Program-made: the position numbers and the translations under genes | Source: Trichoplax sp. H2 | Taxonomy: Eukaryota; Placozoa; Uniplacotomia; Trichoplacea | Direction of reading: 5' to 3' | Assembly: GCA_003344405.1 (NCBI GenBank) | Contig: NOWV01000080.1 | Coordinates: 1-64,000 of the forward strand | Length of the DNA: 64,000 nucleotides | The notes under the pieces: model-generated | What the model was told of the DNA's origin: nothing | Databases searched by the model: none | What the model saw: the letters and a program-made list of their open reading frames with translations, nothing else | Part shown: piece by piece, positions 49,701 through 63,890 of the stretch | Numbering within the stretch: position 1 is the first letter of the stretch | Layout: the number at the start of each line of letters is the position of its first letter

Positions 49701-52700
49701 GTTGATGATTATAAACATAAAAGTAAATCATTACTATTGTGTACAGTTTAAAGGAAATTGCTAGATTTGACTTTTGGTGATAATACCTGCAATATCTATG
49801 CGCTACTACAATACTAATATCGTCATAGATCAGGTTGTTACTGCTATTGCCAGAGAACAGTTACTCTATCATTCAATATCTGAAATTATAGCTTTAATCT
49901 CTGTCAACCCAACAATCCTACGTCAAAGCTTTCTATTAATATACCTATAGAAAACTCTTAAACCTTAATGCTAGTTTTTACACCGATATTTTGCTTCAAA
50001 TTACACACACAAATTTTGATCAAGTATACAAATTAGTCTGCTAAAATAAAAGTCAGTACCGTTATGAAATTCAGACAATCCGAAATTAACATGATCAGTA
50101 ACAACGCAATACCTGTGAGAATAGGATATTATGATAATCTGTATTGCAATTGAACTGCTATTAATATAAGCACGGAATTAATCAGCATAATATATGAAAA
50201 GTAACATTTGCAACTATTAATATGCTAATATGAAGAATATATTAAAATCAATTACGGTAACTCATGAGGTATCTGTACAAATTTATTATTGCCACATGAA
50301 CATATAAACGAACTGAAACAGGCTGCTATCTCATTTATCTACTTTCTAATTTGCATTTAAAATAATAAATATATAATCCTGTAGATGAATTCTCATTATC
50401 TGTCCTGTATTAGTAAAATATATATCATATGTTTGACTATTAAAATCTTGTTTGTTAGGATAAGTACGGTTTAATCTGGAATTGTCAATTGTCAGAACTC
50501 GCTAAAGGCGTCTTAAGCGAAGTTGCAATGCATTATGATATTCCTTTTAGGCAGCAGGCTATTTGGTTCGTTGATTTAAACTTATACATGTATGCCTATA
50601 TCTTTGAAAAATAAACTTTTATTGTATTTTCCTATTCTAGTTCCATACTATGCCAGTGCTATATTAACGATGTCAAACCTTTGGATTATAAAGTATTAGG
50701 AAATGAGCTCAAAAAAGTTATTGCCTCACTTGATGACTTTAGCCCAGATATGGTTTGTCTTCAAATTTAATATTAATCAAAATCAGAATCGAACATTGTA
50801 TTGGAAATAAATTGAGATTAACAAATTTTTCTTTACTTTATAATTATCAGTTTGTCACATTAGAAAATTTTTTCAACAATTTATGCCTTTCTTTAGCACG
50901 AGGAATTAGTGATTGGATTAGAAGCCTTCGTAGATCGCTCTATGATATTCTTTAATCATGTGAGGGATTTAATGCCTGAAAATGATACTCAAAATCTCAG
51001 TGCACTGCCAGAATTAATTGGGTAAGTAGACACTATAGATTATGAAAGCGTAAATATGCATTCAGTTGGAAAAATACCGTATTATGTGCCAATCTGATCT
51101 GATATTGATGGTTTTGTTAGCATTTTAAAGTTAATTTATAGTATGAAAAAATTTCAAGAAAGGCGCAAGAAACCTAATTTAAAGATAGATATACAAAATG
51201 CTTGCAAGGTATCAGCTTTTATGTGTTGATAGATAGAATAGGATACAAGAATCAGCTACTAGATAAGTTCTTAATCAAGAGATTCGTCTCTATTCTAGTT
51301 AATGTTTGATTAATTATTGCTTTCACTATTTAGAAAGGAACAGAATCTTGGTATTACACTCAGCGAGAACTTATTGTAGCTAAAGCTAAGGTAAAATAAT
51401 GATCTGAGAATGATGTTATAATTTACTGGTTAGCTCTGCAATATACTAGAATAATGACATTGAATGCTTTTATTAATTATCATAGACAGCTTATAGCATA
51501 ACTGAGCTTGTAGTAGCTTGTAATTTCAGAGCTTGATAATATTAGTAGTTTTTGTAATAATTATATTGATTAGATGAGAAATTATAAATTTTATACCAAG
51601 TCAGATAGAATTAGCTTATAGCCATACGTTCATCGTTTACCTGAACCACTTAAAACTTGAGCAATAGTAGACTGCAAAGTTACAAAAAAATTTTACTGAT
51701 AAATCCATAAATAGTGAGATGTAATTATTTTACTCTCTAGTCCTATACTGCGCTATAGAGCCTTGCAGCAAGACTAATATTTCTTCGTATAGGAATAAGG
51801 TATCAGATTAAAAAGTATCTTTGCACAGATACAATATGATGCAATTTTCATTATTACTAGCCAAACTCGAATAATTAACCCTTATAGAATTAGCTGCTAT
51901 GTATAAATCTACTTTTGGCGATTAATCTTGTTTAATTAGTGAGAATAAGGCTAAAAGATACGAAAAACTTGATTTAAGAAGTCATAAAATGACAAAATGC
52001 TGCTTGCTACTCGCTAGCTAAATGCTAAATTTTCAAGAATAATTCGCAAGACACAAAAATTGATTCATAGTCTATATTACCGCAGGAATGCAGCATTTAC
52101 CTAATCAAGCCTATCTTGACTTGTAATTATAGCAAATTCTACCTAGTTGATTTAATTTAACATACTTATTATGTTTTCAGACTCTGACTAAAGAGTTTCA
52201 ACTCTTTCGAGAACTCGTTCAAAAGATGTATGTGGATTTAAAGGTGTCCAAGTTATTTTATAACAAGGTGTTTTCACGGTAAGAAGAATTATATTGAACC
52301 TATGCTTTAAAGTGATGTTATTGTGAGATTCTAATCTATCATTGAACAAAATTCCATTGCATTAGGATTTGTGATGATTACTTCACGGATTGCTTCCTAA
52401 TTATTGATAAAGTGGTACGATATTGCATAGGAATAGTGAATATTATTAAATTTTTAAGTTGACTGATTTCTTTCAACTACTAATTTGAGTTATGCAACTT
52501 GATTTCCAAGTACCAGTATATAAGAAATCTTATTAATTCAGCAGAAAATTTATTCTGGATCTTGTAATCTTCTTAACCAGATCAGTGAAGATGCTAAAAG
52601 GCTATTTGCTAGATTCGACAAATCAGAATTTGTTACATCGGAGAAGATTGATCAATTAGTTTCCGATCTATATTTTACATTAAAAGGCCTGGCAATTTAC

Positions 52701-55700
52701 CGGGCTCATTTAAGCGAAAGTGCTAAATCAATTCCATTACAGCTAGACTCCATTCATTTATGGTCCAGGTGCTTATTAGAAGTGCTAATTCGTAACGACT
52801 TTCGAGATACTAAGGAACGAATTACAAAAGCCGTCCAACTTGAAGAGGTAAATGTAGGGAAATAACTTTTAGAATTCATCTTGATGCGCTAATTAAATCT
52901 TGACTAGATCGTGTCTCATTTTCTGCACCAGTTCAAATATTCGCATATAATATAGATAAGATAATTTCATATTTTAACAATTATGATACTAGATAGTTTG
53001 GGTTAGCTTTTGCATTTTTATAAAATGTAGTTGAAAATTATAATATTATTGTGCAGCAGATGCAAAATAACTGATTATCCAAGGTCATACCTGATTGCAT
53101 CTAGGTTGTTGATTCCAATTTCAAGTTTTCGTCTTCTGCTGTCGATACTGCCGGCCTATTCAATAAAACTTGTCAGCTGTGGAAAAATATTGCATGGCCA
53201 GAACCTGATGAGGCATTCGCATTCGTTTCTAAAATTGTTGATGTACGTAAACACAAGCTTAGCTACCTTTATTAAGTGTTATTTGACTTTTTTAGAAACA
53301 TTAACCCATTGCTGATCATTTAAAATTGAGTTGTGTTTCCTTGCTAGACCCCAATCTAACATAATAGCTATTTCCTTTCTGTTTATTAGAATATTGCCAA
53401 TGCTGGCTGCTTTTATGGAAATCTACTTGATAACCGCCTGAAAGTAGCTAAATTCTACGATGACGTTGGTTCGTTTGATATTACTGAACAGGTATACTTT
53501 AACTAAAGCCAATTCAGAAAATCTAAAATTGCAGATAGTATGAGGAAGTAGTACCAGATATAGTAGAGACCTACAATTATACTAAAAGCAATATAGTCCA
53601 TCGTAGAAAAGCTATTATGAGCTAAATTGGATCATCGTTTGATCCAATCTTTCCTTCTTGTGTCTACGTGTATAAATGATATTTCAAAATGCTATCTACC
53701 ATAAATGACGAAATATCTTGAGTATTTAGATACTCTAAATAATCTTAGAAATAGTCGTAAACTGGATATAATTCACTTTCGTAGAAATTAGAGCGAGCAA
53801 AGTTGCAATGAAAGGCATATCGTACTATTGCAGTTACGGTACTTTCCAATTTCCAGTAAATGAAATTTATAGTGTATTATTAGTCTTGTTCGACATTTTC
53901 TGGAGTTAATTTTCTTTATACTCGTTATTTTTAAAACTTTTGAAACAGCCACCTACAGTATACGCTTTATAAATGATATGCAGTATAGTATCGAATATGC
54001 ATGAATAAATCTTGGAATATTAGCTATCAAGTATAAAGGATTAAATCTAGCACTATTGATTAATCACTCGGTTTTATCTGGAATCAATCACCGGATAAAT
54101 ATGGATTCTAGCTGTGTATAACATTAAATAACCTGGATCATATTCGAAGAAATTTGCAATCACTACCAAAGGATTTAAATTTCGATCAAGCGATTGAAAA
54201 TTTATCACATCATGGCCGTGATCAACAAGACCGTTTTCGAACTGTACTGACAAATATTTTAAAAGGTGCTGATGACGATTTAATGAACAAGACAGTGATT
54301 ATGATCGATCAAGTTGGAAAAAAGGTACATAGTAGATTGCTTGCTGCGAATTGTGAGCTATTGATGATATTTTATATTTGTAAAGCGAATCTCGATTAAA
54401 AGTTGATTTGGAAATAAATCTTCTCATGATTTGTGATATTTTAATTAATGCAGATGGAAGTTGACATTTACAAGCATTTGCAGACGTTTTCATCATCGCC
54501 GCCGACGGTCAATGTTAATCAGGTATAAGTTCGAAGGCCATAGCTTCTAATGCTTTACGTTTATGCTTTTAACTTGTTTAATGTTCCAGCTATGGACATT
54601 TTGGCCTAAATCTTAGGTTGAGAAATATTTTATTAGCATACGCATATACTGTACGCGTATATCGTGGCCCTCTCATGCCAGTATGTGAATTTTTCGAAAC
54701 AGTACTAAATCTTCTAGCTTATGATATTTCATCCGTAAATTTTTAATATCTGACCTTTCTCAATTTCACTTAATCTTTACGAAATGAATAAATATTTCTA
54801 TACTAGTTTGTAACTGCTAGATCACTTAGTAAATGAGTTATATATGGCAGTTATTCTTGCCTTTTATTTATCTCTTGTTTTATTTTCAAATATTACAATC
54901 AATATTTATATAGAAATTTATGATAGTATGATTTGCAGATATATATGTAGTATCTAACCTATACTTTACTTAGTATTTAGGCTGTTTCATCTCCAAACTA
55001 TTGAATGCTTAAATACGGTTTTGTAACTATATTGCATAATCATTTCTTGGTGGATTTATGCGTAGTGCATCATCCTACATTTATTCTTTCTTTACGAGAT
55101 ACAGAAATTTTGACCTGAAATTTCCATAGCATAATAATTATTAGCTAGATAATAATTTACGAGCATATTTACATCCTGAACTAGTTCCATAATACAATCG
55201 TATCGGACCTGCTTGCCTTATATGCAACTTCCAATCCACAAACATTAGACGGAATATTGTTTTACATGGCGTTGAAAAATAGATATTCATGTCTCAATAG
55301 TGGTCTTAATTATTCTATTTTGGTATCTGACCTTTTTTCTAATCTGATCAATCTTTAAATCATAAAAATTTCGATGCGATTTCCCAACTTCTTGATAGCT
55401 TATTCTTTGCAAATTTTTGTTCGCATTTTGTAACTATCCTATTTTATAAATGAATTTCGATAACATCATTTCTTGTTTTAAACTGTAGGCAATATCTCCA
55501 CTGCTTAGCTATCTGCAAGAAAATTCCATCAAATTGCAGGAATGCCTATTCAAAGATGTCTACCATAGGTATTTAAGTGATTATGGAATCAAAAATTGTA
55601 ATAGAGTAATAATTGCATATCTATGCAGATTATTATCTATTCTAAAGTTTTCGGGTTGATTTACTGTGAATATTTCCTATGTTATTATCTTTATCGAGAC

Positions 55701-58700
55701 ATTGTCTTTGAACTTATAGATATTGCTTATTTTCCTCCTTTAGCTTTAATATTAAAATTGTAGATGTTACCATGAAATGCCTTTATCAAATTACACTAAA
55801 AGTAGGAGAGCAGAAAACTTCTCTATTTTCCTTTAAGTCTGATACAAAGTCTATGGTAAGATTTTACCATCATTTAACCGTAGCGTACTTAAACTTCACA
55901 ATTTGAGATACTGAAGATGCCGGATAAAATTATCTGATGTAAGATTATTGTCTAATACCTCAACTAATCCTATTGAACAGACAATGATGGAAGTTTATAA
56001 TAGGCTATGGGATTGTCAACAGGTTTGTTACTATAAGAAGATAAATAAGCCGCACATAATGCAATCAATTTATTAATTATCATTCCCACAAATTAGTAAT
56101 TATTGTTTTTAGTCTAATTTTGTTGGATACATCTTGTTATGATAAAGTGCCTCAATATCAGAAATGATCAAAATTCAATAACTTATAATGTTCTTTTATT
56201 ACATTATCTACTCTTTCAACCAAGAATAAGACTAACTAACACTGGGAGATTAAATTTCCTGTTTATACATATTATCAGTCAGTTCTATTTATGTCTATAA
56301 TTTCTGATTAGTCTAGCACCCAATAACCAGCATAATCTGTTGTTTCCAATCATCTTAATAAGATATTCCTAACCAATGTTCCAATATTTACTGTGACTAT
56401 TTAGTACGGATAAGTACATAACATAATCTTAAGATTGCAGTTAGTCTACTATATCGCACATGCAATGTTAAATTTACAATTTTATATAACACTTAGAGAC
56501 TTCCTACAGCTTATTAAGCTATTTTTAGGGCTAGAATATTCATTTTAGTTTAGTAAAACTGACGAGTTTCTTCTACTCTAGGTGTTGAAAGATTTCTTTT
56601 TTAATGGAGGAGATGGTATCGATCTTGTTACCATCGAAAATGATCATTTCTACGTAGTAAGTTAATATAATAGTTTATATTCCATTTAAAGTGGTTAAAT
56701 TAACCTGATTTAAAAATGGTATACTTTTCCTTTTCAGCAAACGGTGCAATTTTTAAATGTGGCTAAATTGGATACTACTAGACTTATTGGACTTTATTTT
56801 GAAGAGAAGGTAAAAAATCAGGTTTATAAAAGAATCCATTATACTCTAGGATTTCCTTGTGATTACATCAATTAAGATGTCTACCGACTATGAAAGAGAA
56901 ATCGGCTCCTTAGATTGATCAAATAAGAGTTATTTACGACTTTATATTTGTTTCCTTTGTAATGTAGTTTGTACATACTGTATAAAATAAAATAAATGCT
57001 GTGCTGCTTGGAAACGAGAAGTACTAAGTTTTTATTAGATGGTGTTACGTTTATTACAAAATTTCTAAAACATATTTTGATTTGTACAGCTTAAAGCAAA
57101 GCAAGAGGAAAACCTTGGTTCATTAGCAGTAAAATTATTCTATGATATATCCCAGCATAAACTTTCTGTCAACGGTAAATTGCTTTTGCCCTACCAGCGT
57201 TATTTTCTACTTCAATTAACTAAAATTAACTAGAATAGCATTCTGAAAGGCTAATATCTTAAATTCTATAGTCATCTATGCCAAGAATTTACTAGCACTG
57301 GATTCTAACGGTAATATTCACATTTAAACTTTCTATCAACTAATCATTTAGACTGACTAGTTGTTCTTGTTGGATGATGCGATATAATACTTGTATACTT
57401 GAATCTAGCAATTAGCAGATTTTGTATTGGAGATATTTGATTCTTTCTCGTATTTTGGATGTAATTTAGTCTAAAGTAATTCCATTTATTATCTAAAAAC
57501 TATATAGGGTTAAATCATTCATCTTTTCTTCCGACTAGCGTAATTCTTTAATAATCTTGAAAGCTAATTTTCAGATAATAGTAATTTATTTTAGAATTTT
57601 TCCTTCGAGCTATAATGTATCTTACTTTTTTACGAATTTAGAACTTTTCACATTTGCTTCCAATCATTATGATTTTATACACCATAAGATTAGAATTTAG
57701 TCTTATTGTCATCTGATTCCATCCTTACAATACGAAAACGATAAATCTTGTTACAGACTTTAGTGAGATTAAGAATATTTAACATTGATTTCATTCTCAT
57801 ATTAATAGGATTAAGCGATCCGTATGTCGTTATCGATCTGCTCCCAGAGAATCTTTTCTCATGCTCACACAAAGAGACTAAAGTATGCAAAAAGACATTA
57901 AATCCAGTCTTTGAAGAAACATTTACCTTGTAAGTAGACCCTGTAAATTAGGTATTGCAAATATTATTGCTTTACTAAAATATAATTGATAAACCCCATC
58001 TGCTGGAACCAATATCATGCACGACAATATCTTTTCACAATAGGTTTTGAGAATTGTAACGTATAGCCAGTAGAAAATGTAGGATCTTTAGCTCATTGTT
58101 TGTATTTCATTATTAATTTTTAAGTTTAACATGAAAATTATAGTGTTTAGCCAACAGAATCTGCTAGATATTTGATCGCTTATTCTTCATGTCTTCTTAT
58201 TAATTTCCAAGCAAAACACGGAAGTTATTTCTCATAGCTAATAGAATGTACAGGATGCTTAATAATCAGCTAATTCTTCGTACTATGCCATCAATTTTTA
58301 AGCATGCTATGGAAGTTATGGTGCTTAGCTAATTGAATACGCAGGATATTTAATCAAGCCATTCTTCCCGTTACATCATTAATTTTCAAGCATAGCATAA
58401 AATTATAATTTTTAGCCAATAGAATCTGCAGCCTAATTTATACCATTTAATTTCCAAGCGTAACATGAAAATTGTGTTAGTAGCTTCCGATGTTTTGATA
58501 ACAAGTTATATTCTAGCTGCTTATTTAAGACAAACCGATATTCGACATATACAATAGAATTGAATCTTTAAATTTAAGTATATATCGAAGCAAAGCTTAC
58601 AGCTAAATTATTCTTTCTAAATTTATAGCATTATCGATAAAGCGCTATTTCAGACGTCCGGAACTGCCGTTTTATTTACAGTGATGGATCAAGACATGAT

Positions 58701-58944
58701 TAGTAGGAATGATTACGGTGGCGAAAGCGTTATTCTGATGAAAGATATCACCATTATTGACGACAGAAAGGATGCAAATCAAGAAGAAATACCTGAACTG
58801 AATTTAAAATTATCTATGCCATGCATATCAGGGGAGATTTTTAATCTTATTGATGATCGAGTCGATGATGATCCAAATGCTAAAAAATTTATTGCATTCC
58901 GTAGAAAGGCTTGTGATGCTGCAGAGGATGCTCGAAATAAGTGA
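46740..58944 (+). CDS. BAIAP3: BAIAP3/Munc13-4-like C2-MUN-C2 protein, gene B (5' exons not found)
   Basis: Paralogue of gene A in the same orientation. Exons 3-33 by gene A numbering: 46740-46835, 46989-47150, 47374-47401, 47484-47522, 47607-47865, 47964-48008, 48108-48185, 48268-48355, 49348-49455, 49540-49626, 50459-50565, 50641-50752, 50897-51021, 51121-51208, 51334-51390, 52181-52278, 52366-52414, 52581-52847, 53105-53242, 53390-53491, 54112-54324, 54454-54522, 55489-55568, 55744-55855, 55981-56022, 56582-56656, 56738-56821, 57090-57174, 57272-57310, 57809-57929, 58629-58944. This gives 1122 residues with every phase equal to A, and many exon lengths are identical. C2A has AKDVDGYSDP and DVWDYDDD. 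C2B has LLALDSNGLSDPY and a full D-x-D (VMDQD..RND), so both C2 domains look Ca2+-competent. Exon 26 is 45 nt longer than in A. Exon 3 starts in phase 0 (VAGHFNQKLP), so at least one upstream coding exon is missing. Introns 10, 24 and 32 are long and two carry minisatellites. Confidence 0.91.
48553..48955. repeat. Degenerate minisatellite in gene B intron 10
   Basis: About five units of 80-92 bp share TTCAGCTATCTTC(T/C)AGCAG, then TGAGTAATATTGATACAATTT-like and TTCTATTTAAG-like words. Starts are near 48553, 48641, 48721, 48808 and 48900. They lie wholly inside the intron after the C2A exons. Confidence 0.75.
58113..58480. repeat. Degenerate minisatellite in gene B intron 32
   Basis: Four to five units of about 70-90 bp begin ATTAATTTTTAAGC or a close variant and contain AGCCAATAGAATCTGCAGG-like words. 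Starts are near 58113, 58201, 58289, 58377 and 58447. The array sits in the last intron, between the two halves of the C2B domain. Confidence 0.75.
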
Positions 58945-61407
58945 ATTTAAGCACAATTAAAGATATTGCTTACTATCAATGCTATTTATGCATTATCCAA
59001 CTCGATTAGTACAGATTGATACGACTCTTTTTGGTCAAGTAAAAGGAACTTTGCTCTAGATTTTGACTCGATTTCTTTATGTGCGGGTAGTATGAGAACC
59101 TCATATTTATGAAATTTGGTTTTACTTATTGATTTTTGATAGTATTTTCTTGCTTCATCTTTAAATAAGAGGGCTATTAGCTAATATTTGGCTAGTATAA
59201 CAGTAAAAGTAAATTCAGCACTGATTATCATAAAAGTTATGTTTTATGTTACTTTGCTGTTAGGACTTACACACACAGTAAGATCTATTTAGGCCTATGA
59301 TTGCTGCTTACATTATCTATCAGGAAAGAATTTATTATCAATGCTTCAAAGCACTTAGGATGATATAAATTACTTGAAACTATTTATTGTACTAGCCAGG
59401 TTTCAATTTTATAACTTTCTTTTTGATATGTTTCTCTTAGCTATTACTTTCACAATATGGAGCAGAAATAAAATAGACATGATTCGCATATACTGCTTAC
59501 TATTTATTGTTAATAATCTTTAAATAGGAAATTTATCGATCCGTTAGTATAAGGAACATCATTTTAAATCTTTCTAATTTGGAGATATATTGATTGTTCT
59601 AAGTAACTTTGTCAGTAGTTATGATAGACTGGCTAATATTTCAGGGTACAATTATCTAAGCGAGCAAAATTGATCCAGTTTCATAGCCGATCCTGAAATA
59701 CACTGATTTTGGTAACGGTCGAGATAATGAATATGAAAATTATTCTGCTTATCCTTAAGGTTTATTAAGTTTACTTTACTTATAGATTAGAGATTTTCAA
59801 AATCTTTATTGTTTGGTAGCTTACAGATATCCAAGAAATATGTTTTTGATTCGCACAAGCTAGATCTTAGTGCTTCCTGTTCCACTATCCCTAAAATTAT
59901 GCTCGTTCAGAGGTTGATTCTGATGAAAGCGTGATCAGAGTATGCTTTAGATGAAAACATATATATCATTGCTTTCTCGATATAATAATAAGTATCCTCA
60001 ATCTTGATCTCTCAGAGGTGGCATTTAGCTTCATTAATAATTTCAAGAGCCAGCTCGATGTCTCATATCCGCGAAAGATAACGATATCTAAGATTATTCC
60101 TACAAACATTACCGTAGTCTATATGTAATATCTTAGGTGAGCTTTAGTGAGCACTAAAGTATTTCACATGCCATAATTTCAAGTAGGAACATTTTAATAA
60201 TGCTGTCGCTGTCAATTATTATGTTGAATTTATTCCTTGTATAAAAGACTACTACTTTTTCAAGATTGCCATATTTCAGTATGATATCCAGGGTATGGCG
60301 GATTTTGCTCTAAAAGCTAGTTTCTCTTCCTTAAGAGCATTACAGCCCAAGCCATTAAATAATATAGGATAGTGCATGAAATACCATGCCAACAAATTTA
60401 ATGGTGGTTATATTTACTATAGGCGTGTAATTATATTTGCACTTTTTAAAAGTTCCTTTTGCTGTTTAAGAGCGTAGTTGATTTCAAGATGGTTGCATTA
60501 CAGCATTGATATTGCCGGCATTATTTACCGGTATCTAGTCTAAAAGTTAATTACTTACTTAGCAGTATGTGTAGCAGTTATTATCAAAACATTAAACATT
60601 TAAGTATTCTAAGCTGGACTTATAAACTTCAAGATAATGATCAGTTTATTATCTGCGAAAATTTCGCGAAATAACCCTGAGTATTAATAATAGCTCTTAT
60701 GAAACTAATTTTAATGAATTATACGTATTCTGTTGGAAGTAAGATAGCTTTCGAATAAATAAATTTATAGAAAAAATATTTCAAATTATGTTCAGATAAT
60801 TCCTTGCATGATTTTAGAGATGGTTTCATCTTATTGTTTGATCCAAAACCAAAAGATTTATGGAGGATGAGTAAAAATTAGCGCATAGCTTACAAATTCG
60901 TTAACTAAAAACCTATTTGAAAATACATGTAGAAAAGCCTTATATAAAATGCATTTAGTAATTAATGTTGCTTCATTTTCTTTGCGAGTAAAATATGTAT
61001 ATTCTCTACTTGCTGGATACAAATTAGATACACGTTTATATTCGCTCACTGCCAATTACATTGCACTTAATAGTAGATAAATATTTGTTTAGTAAATGAT
61101 CTTTTAAGAATCTTCATTAGTAATCGCCATGTAATGCAAATTTAGATTTAACCTCATGATCCTATAATTTTGTGTATCGATGCAAAGTTTATATACTCCT
61201 TTAGAAGGAATGTACAATAGTTGAAATTTCAATAGATTCAATGGCGGCTTCCATCTGGATGGAGTTGATGCAAAATATTAACTGCCAGGAATCTTTTACT
61301 TAAAGCTATGGCAAACATTAACGATACTAAAATCCGATATAATAAGTATTCTTTGATATATTCTACAATAATTGATTCCAGTGAAGAGGATTAAAGAATA
61401 AAATCAT
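58945..61407. other. Convergent intergenic region between gene B and the HEAT-repeat gene
   Basis: AT-rich, with no recognised gene. It should include both 3' UTRs. AATAAA at about 59467 could serve gene B. No clear repeat was seen. Confidence 0.5.
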
Positions 61408-63890
61408 CTATTTTTCTAACTTTTTCTTCACATCGCTGAGAATAATTTTAAGAGCTGCAGCTGCTTCTCTGAAAATTGGAAATAATAAATCGCATATGAG
61501 ACGATTGGATATCAAGGATCTTTAAGCTTAATTTCTAAACTTACTTTGCTAAAACCACATCTCCTTTTTGCCTGTCTCGCAAGCTCTTAATGACTCTTTT
61601 ATCTTTAATCATCATATAGCTAAATGCTCGTATGGCCTATCGAAAGAATAAACCATGTTAAATTTAACACGTAAAGAATGCTTAATAGAATTAATACTCA
61701 TATATTTGAAGATTTATTGTCTATCTTAGAAGCTGTTGTAAATTTTACCCAACTAGTTAGTGGATAGCGTGTATGAAAAATGTTGTAAACTAATTTTTCG
61801 TCATAATTAAATTATAGCTGTAAGGCAGTAATCTGAAAATTTTTACCTGAACTCGAACATCGATACTAGAATCTAATTCCACAATTTCTAATAAGATTTT
61901 AATATCTTTCTCAGTATCTAGCTTTAAAGTCGCCTAAATAAAGAAAAAGCGGGATATTGCTTAGACACTGTGTATGAGAACCTGGAAATGTTAATTCCAG
62001 TTCCTAGCATCATATCGGCCACTATCTTTGTGATCAGATTTCAATTTAACAGGAATAAATAAAAAATAGATGCCGATATACGAAGGACTGGATATGATTA
62101 TGCTTCTTTAAAGGTAAAATAGCAGCAATATTGCCTTGATCATACAATCAATTTATTAGACCAATAAACTGATATCCCTATCGTTATTTTTTTAGCATAA
62201 AAACTGCCCTTTTTGCCAAGCTTGCTTTAAATTAGAAGGTTAAGTGAGAGCTGTAGTAGAGCAAGCATACCAATATCATAGAGCTTTAAGTTTTTATTAC
62301 GCGTACCTGTAATCATTGAAATATTAAGTTCTCTAACACTCATATTTCAATATGTGATTAACGACCACTGCAATGAGCTTTAAACGTTTAAATATTATTT
62401 TTTTACATGTTTTGGCATTGAACAAGTTGTTATCAAGGGAATATCTCTGGGTTCACATTATAGCATATGGGGTACTTACAAGAGATTTAACAGCTTGTGC
62501 ACGAACTTTACTGCTCGCATCTTCCAGCCGCCTTTGGTTTACGAATTAAATTTGAATTTAGTATTTAAACCATCATGATAAGTTAGAGTTATAAATCATA
62601 GAAGTTGGTTTATATCGTCAACATTGGCTTACTCAAAGATAGATTCAATCATTTCATGTTTCAGTTTCAGTTCTTTCACAGTCTCAGCAGCTTCCTTTCG
62701 CACTTCCTATCGGGTTATTTTACGTCAAAGATAAAGGAAAAATATCAATGAATTGCGGATATCTGGTTTAAATCTACATTCGACATCAGAAAAGGCTACC
62801 AAATGTAGCTTTTATTTCTCACTTTATTCTTACTTTTCTATCACTTTTTAGAATCAATGATACATTTTAATGCATATCCAAATAAATTACGAAATCACAT
62901 AAATTACATGATCAGTAAGCATTTTGTAATAACTACTTTAGATTTAAGATGCTGATGTAATATGCATTGCACAAATGCATTATTATCGACTAGTGCAACG
63001 TTAGTATTTCTCAATATTCATTTCGTTTTTCTTAACTCAACCAACCTTACTAGGATCATCCCATAAAAGGCGCTGGAGAATGATAAAAATCCTGTCAGCG
63101 TCGAAAGTTAGCGCATGTAATCGACCTAATATAAGAAATACTCGTATAAGTTAAAATTATCGAACGTTGGTTGTCTATTTTTCTCGTCAAGATTTTAAAT
63201 GTTTAGAAACTTTATTACTATTCTAAATTCTTGCTAAAAGAACTTTTATGCAATCATCATTTTAGTATAGATCTTGGTAATAGCTACGGAATAGAAGATT
63301 ACTCACCAATATTACCCAAAAGCCTACATGCGCTAACTCGATGCTAGAGGAAAAAAATTACAATTTATCTGGTTAGAGTCTATCAACACAGCTAAAATCC
63401 GGTACTAGATCATAAAACATCAACTTACCGCCCATTTCGACGATTTTTGTAGCTGCTGGAGGACATTTTCAATAACTTTTGAGGATTTGACATTAAATTG
63501 CTTAATTAAGGTCTCTAATGCCTAGTTTGATGTAGAGTATAATTTTGATAGTTGAATCAAGTTGGTGGGCTCATTTACAGAGGCATTTACGATAGTAAAA
63601 TTCCAGAAGATATTAACTATCATTCAATAGCGATGAAGATTATGGAGCAGATTGACAAATAGGTGTGATAGTAAAAGTGGTAGTGAAAGTGATGAAAGGT
63701 AAAATTATCCGCAACTTCTAAAGCAAACTACCTTCGCTTTAACAGGACCTAGCTCGATATCCAAGCATCGAAGTAAGCGTTGCTTTGCCGTAGAACTTGA
63801 TACACACATTCTACCTAGGCAAAGAGCTGCTTGGTAGGATAAATCTTCATCTTCTGAGCCGGCTATTGCATCTAATTCTAGCTTTAGCAA
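61408..63890 (-). CDS. HEAT/ARM-repeat protein, C-terminal part (runs off the window)
   Basis: Nine consecutive 3' exons in transcript order: 63890-63732, 63521-63429, 63343-63307, 63125-63046, 62706-62633, 62531-62480, 61933-61847, 61636-61545, 61468-61408. Phases agree and the frame ends at TAG 61408-61410, giving about 244 residues. A further exon end may lie at 64000-63991 (donor GTAATC). The chain is helical, with paired-helix repeats such as YQAALCLGRM, VIENVLQQLQKSSKWAHRVS, ACRLLGNIG, IILQRLLWDDPSKEVRKEA, SSKVRAQAVKSL and SIDVRVQAIRAF. The recurring D(P/S)s-x-x-VR-x-x-A pattern is typical of HEAT repeats, which act as protein-binding scaffolds. HEATR4 is a possible relative but could not be confirmed. 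The C-terminus is Lys-rich (VKKKLEK). The gene is convergent with BAIAP3-like gene B. Confidence 0.83.
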
